NCBI GenBank assembly: GCA_031761405.1
Contig: JASEVX010000008.1
Coordinates: forward strand, 70,187,717 to 70,251,716
Reading direction: 5' to 3'
Length of the DNA stretch: 64,000 nucleotides
From: Serripes groenlandicus
Taxonomy: Eukaryota; Mollusca; Bivalvia; Cardiida; Cardiidae
The notes below the pieces were generated by a model. The model was given only the letters and a program-made list of their open reading frames with translations. It had not been told where the DNA came from and did no database searches. Made by a program: the position numbers and the translations under genes. Of the stretch, positions 57,690 through 64,000 are shown piece after piece; position 1 is the first letter of the stretch, and the number at the start of each line of letters is the position of its first letter.

Positions 57690-57835
57690 TGATGTCATTA
57701 GAATAATGACGTCATTTTGAAACCCGACCGTAGCGTTCTTTTAGAATACATGAAGACGAGCATCCAGACGTGTGGACTGCAGATTGATTGTTTTGAAATA
57801 ATCACGTTTATCTACTTGGTTTCTTTAGTTGATAA
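57690..57835 (+). promoter_or_regulatory. Candidate promoter and first exon of the B-box gene, with CRE
   Basis: A perfect cAMP-response-element palindrome TGACGTCA lies at 57,707-57,714, with the CRE-like TGATGTCA just upstream. About 120 bp further on, TTAGTTGATAAG is followed by GTATTG at 57,836, a possible 5' splice donor. It is placed sensibly for a non-coding first exon of the gene at 60,093. This is inference from motifs only. Confidence 0.3.
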
Positions 57836-58071
57836 GGTATTGTGTTTTAGTGCATGTTAATATTTTGATATCATTCTTAAGTGTATTAATTCAATTTTAG
57901 CAACCTTTCAGGAAAACCAAATATTGGATTTATTATCTGTTTATACCCTGATCACCCTATGCATCCAAGGAGTTTGATCTGGTTTTCACTGATCCCTTAT
58001 AAGTCAGAGAGACGATCAGGATTGAAGATTGAAGCCTCCGTTAGACAGTGAATGGTTTAATCAGATACTCG

Positions 58072-58436
58072 CAGATAGTATGGCTATCCAAATGGATTTT
58101 TGGTAATTGTTTGTTAAAACAGGTTAAGATGACCATGCAGTGTATTGTCCTAAAGCACGACTCAGATAGTATGGCTATCCAAATGGATCTTTGGTAATTG
58201 CTTGTTAAAACAGGTTAAGATGACCATGCAGTGTATTGTCCTAAAGCACGACTCAGATAGTATGGCTATCCAAATGGATCTTTGGTAATTGCTTGTTAAA
58301 ACAGGTTAAGATGACCATGCAGTATATTGTCCTAAAGCACGACTCAGATAGTATGGCTATCCAAATGGATCTTTCGTAATTGCTTGTTAAAACAGGTTAA
58401 GATGACCATGCAGTATATTGTCCTAAAGCACGGCTC
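58072..58436. repeat. Tandem repeat, 4 copies of 91 bp
   Basis: CAGATAGTATGGCTATCCAA starts at 58,072, 58,163, 58,254 and 58,345, each followed by GGTAATTG(C/T)TTGTTAAAACAG and AGATGACCATGCAGT. Copies differ at only a few positions. It lies in the probable first intron of the B-box gene. Confidence 0.95.
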
Positions 58437-58478
58437 ATTTAAAATATATTATTTTATTAGTCATTTATTTTATTTCAG

Positions 58479-58548
58479 AAAGTCTGCAAATAAACCAGTG
58501 ATCTGTGTTTGGTGTTTGGGCAATTGTGTCTAAAGAAAAGAATCGAGG
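58479..58548 (+). other. Probable 5' UTR exon of the B-box gene
   Basis: A TTTATTTTATTTCAG acceptor ends at 58,478. The 70-bp segment ends GAATCGAGG and is followed by a strong GTAAGT donor at 58,549. It has no ATG that opens a useful frame. It is plausible as a non-coding exon but needs transcript support. Confidence 0.45.
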
Positions 58549-59281
58549 GTAAGTCAATTATAGTGCATTCGCCTTTTCTTCTTATTTTGCAATCTTTCTA
58601 TTAAATAATTTTAAAACATTAAAAGCTATAGATTATAAGATATTGGTAATTTTATAAGATACTTACCACGAGATCAAACACATCACAGATCTATGTGTGA
58701 ATGTTCTTCATAAAATATAGCTTTAAGCAACAATATCTGTATTGGGACCGTGCCCTAGACAAGTAACTCGTTTGCCTTTGCGAATAGTGTTGATCCAGAC
58801 TACTATGTGTTGTATCCACACAGTCTTATCAAGATATAACTAGTTCACGCACTACTTGCACAAGTTTGTTAGGAAATTCAGCCAACTTGAGTTGTTTCAG
58901 ATAAGACTTACTAAAGGGACTGGGTGATCTGAACCTAAAATCAGAAATGGCAATATAGACGGTAGGTCAGACAATTAAAGTCCTTTAGTGTTGAACTGTT
59001 GCGTGATGATTTCATAACCCAGAATACATAGAAATATAAAGTGTTCACTGTCTTACCAGCCCTGTTACTTTGACAGTTCACTTATACACTATGTTAAGGT
59101 GTCTGGATCTATATACAGTAAAAACATAGTAAACCCTGAACAAACATCTCCTGATGAATTCATTATTCTCAGTTTGTCTGTGAAACAATGAGTTATTCAG
59201 GATATAAATGATATATTTCTCAATTAAATACTGAAAAGCATGTGATTTAACTTTAATTGTCTTTTATTCCTATGTTTTCAG

Positions 59282-59356
59282 CCAGTCAGTAAATCTACAT
59301 CGTGGTGGTCTTCGAGTTTGGTTATTTATTGTGTATTGATAACAGACCAAAAAGTG
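59282..59356 (+). other. Probable second 5' UTR exon of the B-box gene
   Basis: A pyrimidine-rich TCCTATGTTTTCAG acceptor ends at 59,281, and a GTAAGA donor begins at 59,357 after CAAAAAGTG. The segment is 75 bp and non-coding. It could be an alternative to, or follow, the exon at 58,479. Confidence 0.45.
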
Positions 59357-60092
59357 GTAAGATTTGTTATTATAATTTGTGAATATGCTAACAGTAGACT
59401 GAGTGATTGTTGTAGAAATAGGATCCTTGATCAAAGCCAACCAAAAGGATATTTGTCTTCACTGTAGACACAGCTCAAACTACCCTTTCATGTTATCTGA
59501 TCTGGTTCTGCACACTGATTGCAACTTACAAAAGGAAACAACCATCTTCTAATGAACAGTGTGAATATATATCAGATATGATATTTGCTCAGGGAAAACC
59601 ATACAGTCGGTGTACACCCAAATAAAACTGCATTTTCGCTTAATCTGTTTCTGTATCTACACTGGTTGAAACTTACTTATTGAAACGTCCAAGAGAAGTC
59701 TAACAAGCAGTGTGAATATGGATCAGATAGGGGTTTTACAGTCAGATCTTTTTCCACACTTGTCATGAATACCGAAGGGTTCATTCCTTTCATCATGGCA
59801 TATACTATCATAATCAACATTAATAAGTTAAATTCCGTTAACAGTCATTCAGTTACTTCAGTATCACCTTACTACAATTTTCACAAATTCAATTTCTGTT
59901 ATCTCAAAGTAAGTATTAAGGGTTAACATCATGAACTCATTGAATTAGAATTTCAAAGAAAACTATTAGACTAGTTAAGACCAAGATCATGAAATAAGAT
60001 TTACTGGTAACTCAATGTATTCCCCAGAAATATTATGTTACCTTTTCTTTATAAATGGTTAATTAATTACATGCACTTTCTTTTACAGAAAA

Positions 60093-61421
60093 ATGGCACA
60101 GGCTCCCACCGATATGGCTGAAAAAAACAGGTCCGGTCAAGTTAAAGTCGATGAAATAAGAGAGGAGACATTACAAACTGAAAAACAAACGTGGAATAAA
60201 CAAACCTGCGACATTTGCTTTTTATTAGATTTAAGTAAAATATCCGCTCTATTTTTGTGTTATATATGTAAACAGTATGTGTGTGATAAATGTAATGAGA
60301 GGCACGATAAATCCCATCGTATGATAGAAATAGAGAGTAAGGGGGATGAGAGAGATGAACAGATCGAGGGATTTCTGAATGAAATGAGGAATGAGAGTGA
60401 TAGTGAGAGAAAGGTAATGTTTGATAGAGAGAAAGTTTCTGTGGTCGATAGCGTTAATGTTAAACATGAATTGGATAAAAGTGATAAATATTGGATAACT
60501 GGATTATGTGGACTGGATGACACAAGGTGGGTTCTTTGTGATAATATTAATGATTGTATTAAAGTATTCAGTATTGGTTCGCACATATTACAACGCTATA
60601 TACGGTTTGGGTGTGGACCTTGGGGTGTAACAGAAATAAGGGATAAACGAGAACCCACTGAGCAGGCCGTAATGGCCGCCAGTGTGTCGTCCGATGTTAA
60701 ACCGTTAAAACGCTTTCGTGCTGCAATTAAAACTCTTTTTTCTGTAAAACGAGAACCCACTAAGCAGGGCATAATTTCCACTACTGATATTTCCGTACCC
60801 AACCCATCAAAGCCCAATAAACAATGTATGCTAGCTGTTACGTTGCCAGGGGAACGTAGAATATTGTTTATTAATTTAACACAAAATCCTGCCGTAATCA
60901 CCAAATCTATAAAAACAAAGAAACACTGTCAGTCTATAGACTTTAGTGGAGGAGATCAGATTGTTTCCCTCTGTAAGGATGAGTACCCTCGTTTTGGTCG
61001 CTGGTTTATATGCGTGATGTCCACAGACGGAGTCACGATAAAAACCATAAACACTCCTTTACACTATTGGCCTGATCTCGCTGTTTGTTCTGGAAGGTTC
61101 TATTTAACTGACTATTATAACAACAAAGTACTTTGTATGAACGATAAGGGAAAAGTAGTCTATCACAAAACAATAGAAAGGTCACGGCCAGGCGGGGTCA
61201 GTGTAGACCCAGACAACAATAATATTTATATTTGTGCCTGGAGTCAAGACAAAGTTTACCGACTCGATTCTCGTTTAGAGAGTTTCGAGTCTCTCGTAGA
61301 TTTCGAGTCGGTAAAGTCGAAGAGGCCCGAATCTATTTGTGTATACAGAGATAGACTATATGTCAGTCATGGCTCGGTGTCTACTGGTGACCACTTGGTA
61401 ACTGTAATCAGAGTTTTATAA
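60093..61421 (+). CDS. B-box zinc-finger / beta-propeller protein (TRIM-like, no RING)
   Basis: 442 residues in one uninterrupted coding exon. A splice acceptor TTTCTTTTACAG ends at 60,088, four bases before the ATG, so the leader is probably spliced on. A B-box-type zinc finger spans residues 39-75, with Cys39, Cys42, Cys56, Cys59, Cys64, Cys67, His71 and His75. Residues 80-130 are highly charged, perhaps a short helix. From about 133 to the end the protein has NHL-like repeats suggestive of a beta-propeller (for example GGVSVDPDNNNIYICAWSQD at 367-386). There is no RING finger before the B-box, so ubiquitin-ligase activity is not predicted. Residues 185-250 hold three similar pieces, KREPTEQAVMAAS, KREPTKQGIISTT and SKPNKQCMLAVT, suggesting internal duplication. 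In animals such B-box/NHL proteins bind RNA or protein partners; this one's role is unknown. Confidence 0.88.
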   Translation: MAQAPTDMAEKNRSGQVKVDEIREETLQTEKQTWNKQTCDICFLLDLSKISALFLCYICKQYVCDKCNERHDKSHRMIEIESKGDERDEQIEGFLNEMRNESDSERKVMFDREKVSVVDSVNVKHELDKSDKYWITGLCGLDDTRWVLCDNINDCIKVFSIGSHILQRYIRFGCGPWGVTEIRDKREPTEQAVMAASVSSDVKPLKRFRAAIKTLFSVKREPTKQGIISTTDISVPNPSKPNKQCMLAVTLPGERRILFINLTQNPAVITKSIKTKKHCQSIDFSGGDQIVSLCKDEYPRFGRWFICVMSTDGVTIKTINTPLHYWPDLAVCSGRFYLTDYYNNKVLCMNDKGKVVYHKTIERSRPGGVSVDPDNNNIYICAWSQDKVYRLDSRLESFESLVDFESVKSKRPESICVYRDRLYVSHGSVSTGDHLVTVIRVL

Positions 61422-61950
61422 TATCCCATCCTTGGTTAATGTATACACTGTTACATAGTAACACCTATATCATGATATAACATGAACGTGTTTCATGAAT
61501 GTTCTTTTGTTGCCATGGTTACATAGTCACGAGATTACCTTCCCTCATTAATATCCATTGCTTTGTTTACATTATTTAGTCTGCCGTGTTGTCTGGTACA
61601 CTCAGTTGATACAAATCTTATCAATATTGGTTTTTGGTTTCCATCATTTATTTTTTAAATTAGTTAATTTATATATTTCTATTTATGATTTAAATTGTAT
61701 TAATTCAGGACTTGAACTATATTTGTTTCATTTATGATGACCCGCATATTTAACACTTTTGATAAAACTTATCTATCAATGATTATCCGGCAACTGTTTC
61801 CATGCGTCATTCAGATCATTTATTTTTCTATTGCTTTCATGTTTAAACTGGTTTACTGTAAATTATTAGAAAGCCTACCTTGTATAATTCAGTAAATATA
61901 ATCCGCTTAAAACTTTTTTATATTTGATAATTTAATTCGTGTTTCACACT
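61422..61950. other. 3' flank of the B-box gene, nothing else recognised
   Basis: AT-rich sequence that probably includes the 3' untranslated region. I found no convincing AATAAA close to the stop; an ATTAAA occurs only near 62,233. Confidence 0.35.
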
Positions 61951-61956
61951 TAAATG

Positions 61957-61999
61957 AGAGAGAGAGAGAGATCGCGCGTAGTGTGTGTGTGTGTGTGTT

Positions 62000-62030
<31 letters not shown>

Positions 62031-62150
62031 GGGGTCACACACATACAGAGAAACAGGGTGGGGGAAGTCGGGAATAGACACACATGCATGTACACACACA
62101 TAGAGGGAGACAGACAGTTAGATAGAGAGATAAACAGGGAAAGAGGGAGA
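61957..62150. repeat. Simple-sequence cluster: (GA)n, (GT)n, T-run, G-run, (GATA)-like
   Basis: GAGAGAGAGAGAG is followed by GTGTGTGTGTGTGTG, then about ten T, then about 24 G near 62,010-62,033, then CACACACATA and purine-rich GAGGGAGACAGACAG sequence. The G-run could fold as a G-quadruplex and is a likely site of length error. Confidence 0.9.
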
Positions 62151-62489
62151 AATATATTTGCATCTGTGATTTACTTTTTTCCTTATTTTATATCATTGTA
62201 TTATGCACATGTTTTTAAAGACCAATGCAATTATTAAATGTTTTATATTATTTAAAGTTTTGTGTTTTTGTTTGTTTAAACATGGATTAAGTATAAATAT
62301 CGTGACAGATCTCCAACTTTGAGCATCACATGAAGATTTATTGAGTCTGGCGTAAATCATAGGACAGTTTGAAAACATTGTTCGAAAAGTAGCCCAACTT
62401 ATCACTGTCATTATCACTATTATTGAGTTATTGTTATTAAAATATCTTCGTCCTTTTGAAAACATTGATAAACATAAGATAAATCGACT

Positions 62490-62640
62490 GACGTCGATGA
62501 TATCACGGCGACAGTCCAGTAATTCGTTACTGCTTGTACAAGTCAAAGACAATGTGTCTGCAGTCAACCAAAATCGCTGGGGAGGAATCGAACACATAGC
62601 CCCGATCTTCAATCCCACATACAATTGAACGCTGATCCAG
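62490..62640 (-). mobile_element. Possible tRNA-related SINE remnant
   Basis: On the minus strand GTGTTCGATTCCTCCCC resembles a B-box (GTTCGATTCC), preceded by CCTGGATCAGCGTTCAATTG. ATATCACGGCGACAGTCCAG in plus orientation (about 62,500) resembles the ATATCACGGCG(A/G)C body word of the main SINE family. Boundaries and A-box are unclear. Confidence 0.3.
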
Positions 62641-62788
62641 GAAAACAAACCTAGGCGTTATGTGACACTTATGCACGAAGGGGTCATCTTGACGAAATTA
62701 TGTCAAAAAGGAAACTGTAATTTTCGGAAGTTTCTAGAAAGTATATTATTGAATCACAAAATTCAAAACATTGTGGCAAATCGAGACA

Positions 62789-63173
62789 AACGTGCAGGGC
62801 TTAAAGACACAGAAGATCCCTTCAGCGAAAAGTATACTCAACCCTGAAGGGGTCCACTTGTCTTATATATCTAACCCTAAACCTCATCACCCGAAACGGT
62901 GATGCTAATTTGCATATTCGTTACAATACTTCCCACTCCGAGAAGACTCGTCCCGAGTCTTGGCCTGGGAAACCCATGGGTAAGGCAACTCCGGTCTGGC
63001 AGTTGTCTTCATCCCCCCCACATTGGCCACCAATGTAACGTGCAGGGCTTAAAGACACAGAAGATCCCTTCAGCGAAAAGTATACTCAACCCTGAAGGGG
63101 TCCACTTGTCTTATATATCTAACCCTAAACCTCATCACCCGAAACGGTGATGCTAATTTGCATATTCGTTACA
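62789..63173 (-). mobile_element. Miniature LTR-like element, minus orientation
   Basis: Two identical 135-bp direct repeats (62,791-62,925 and 63,039-63,173) flank 113 bp. On the minus strand the complete repeat (63,173 down to 63,034) starts TGTAACGAATATGC and ends GTTACA, giving TG...CA ends with a 6-bp inverted TGTAAC/GTTACA. The inner sequence next to it starts TTGGTGGCCAATGTGGGGG, like a TGG-starting primer-binding site. A purine run GGAGTGGGAAG at 62,929-62,939 abuts the other repeat like a polypurine tract. The left repeat lacks its last few bases. There is no coding capacity, as in terminal-repeat retrotransposons in miniature. Confidence 0.65.
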
Positions 63174-64000
63174 GCTCAATCATTGTGACCAGTGTTTCCC
63201 TTTTGTCACAGCGTTTTAAGTCGTCGATTTTCAAATGGAATATACATGTAATTACGAAAAGTAAAATCTGTGTTGGACTGAAAAGGGGATTCAGTAGAGA
63301 TGCCCCACTACACACCTCAAGATGTATACCCCTACCCGCGCACACCCCAAACAGAACATGTCGGGGAGGATATCCCTCCCAGATATCGCCATTCCCCCGA
63401 CACGCAATGCCTGCGTATACGGGGACATAACATCCATATGCTGCAGGCCATACTCCACTGACTCAGATTTGGAGCAATTGGTCCGCGTTGGTCCGACACA
63501 GATTTTACTTCATATAACAGGAGGAGGACCCGAGCCCAGCTACCACCGCCTCCGTGTTTGTTAAACAGTTTGATGAATAGAATAGATAATTGTACATCAA
63601 TGTGCATGGACCCTCGTACTATCCGAAAATGGACCTCCGAACAGCGGAGACGTTGTCGAGAATCCTTGCACACAGGTCTGTAGTTGTAATGCTGTCTGCT
63701 ACAAGAGCAGAGCTCTCTATGTATAAAAAGTTGTTGAATTGATTCAAATAAAATTAATGTATGGTCAAAGGGAGAAAACTCTGTAAATTTGTTGTTGAGT
63801 ATTTCTAGAAATAGGTCTAAAAATAGATTTTCTCACCATGTGTTTGTTGATGTTTTAAAATAATGGATCTAAACAATGTAAATAAATGGATTTAAAATTA
63901 CATCAGGAATAAAATAACTGTAGAGGTAGGTAATTAAATATACTTAGTCCCCATACAATGTATTGATTGCAGGTGTCTTGGTATTGTAAGACTGTAGATT
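63174..64000. other. No gene recognised
   Basis: Short overlapping frames occur on both strands between 63,158 and 63,673, where GC is locally higher, but none has a recognisable domain or convincing exon signals. An exon or gag-like remnant is not excluded. Confidence 0.35.

Noticed and set aside
60249..60904. Minus-strand open frames of 72-108 codons
   Set aside because: They lie fully inside the B-box/propeller gene on the opposite strand and have no recognisable motif.
63158..63673. Overlapping open frames of 80-113 codons
   Set aside because: No domain, no consistent strand and no splice context; local GC rise alone is not enough.

Overview
The window reads as intergenic DNA from an invertebrate animal, most likely a marine bivalve mollusc. 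It is AT-rich and crowded with repeats. It carries several tRNA-derived SINE copies, decayed LINE retrotransposons, repeat families with GCTCACC...GGTGAGC ends, and one B-box/beta-propeller gene of the kind I know to be expanded in bivalves. The taxon is inferred from repeat style and gene type; no species is claimed. I found no bacterial operons, rRNA genes, CRISPR arrays or functional tRNA genes.

Layout. 1-15 kb holds a GC-rich composite tandem repeat (1.15-2.8 kb, second copy at 10.15-10.9 kb), a 1,083-bp foldback element built almost entirely of two alternating palindromes (3,897-4,979), a GCTCACC-type repeat, a degenerate dispersed repeat in two paralogous copies (about 6.4-8.8 and 11.9-13.0 kb), LINE fragments and SINEs. 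15-22 kb is a LINE graveyard, mostly on the minus strand, with a roughly 150-bp-unit repeat array inside it. 22-25 kb holds more dispersed repeats, a SINE with a clean target-site duplication, and a 308-bp palindromic MITE with an 8-bp target-site duplication.

25,006-39,514 is the most striking region. It is a head-to-tail duplication of a 7,253-bp unit with almost no differences between copies (one substitution noticed by eye). Each unit carries, on the plus strand, a MULE-type DDE transposase split over two overlapping frames. The frames are linked by a textbook -1 ribosomal frameshift cassette: slippery A AAA AAG, an 8-nt spacer and a 10-bp stem. On the minus strand, converging on it, is a decayed Crypton/DUF3504-type tyrosine recombinase. 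Each unit also holds several copies of a palindromic hairpin element, one of which sits exactly on the duplication junction.

39.5-44 kb has a perfect 41-bp inverted repeat, a SINE, a MITE and no recognisable gene. 44.0-56.3 kb is a continuous satellite array of about 12 kb with several monomer subfamilies (47, 35/36, 47 and 49 bp) sharing a CACTGTACGCAGATG-like core. 56.3-64 kb holds MITEs, a 4 x 91-bp tandem repeat, the only convincing host gene (60,093-61,421, 442 aa, single coding exon with probable non-coding upstream exons), simple repeats and a miniature LTR-like element.

How the parts relate. The window has one likely expressed host gene and one potentially active transposase, present twice. 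The rest is repeat biology. Several insertions can be dated relative to each other from nesting, target-site duplications and, in one case, an empty paralogous site within the same window.
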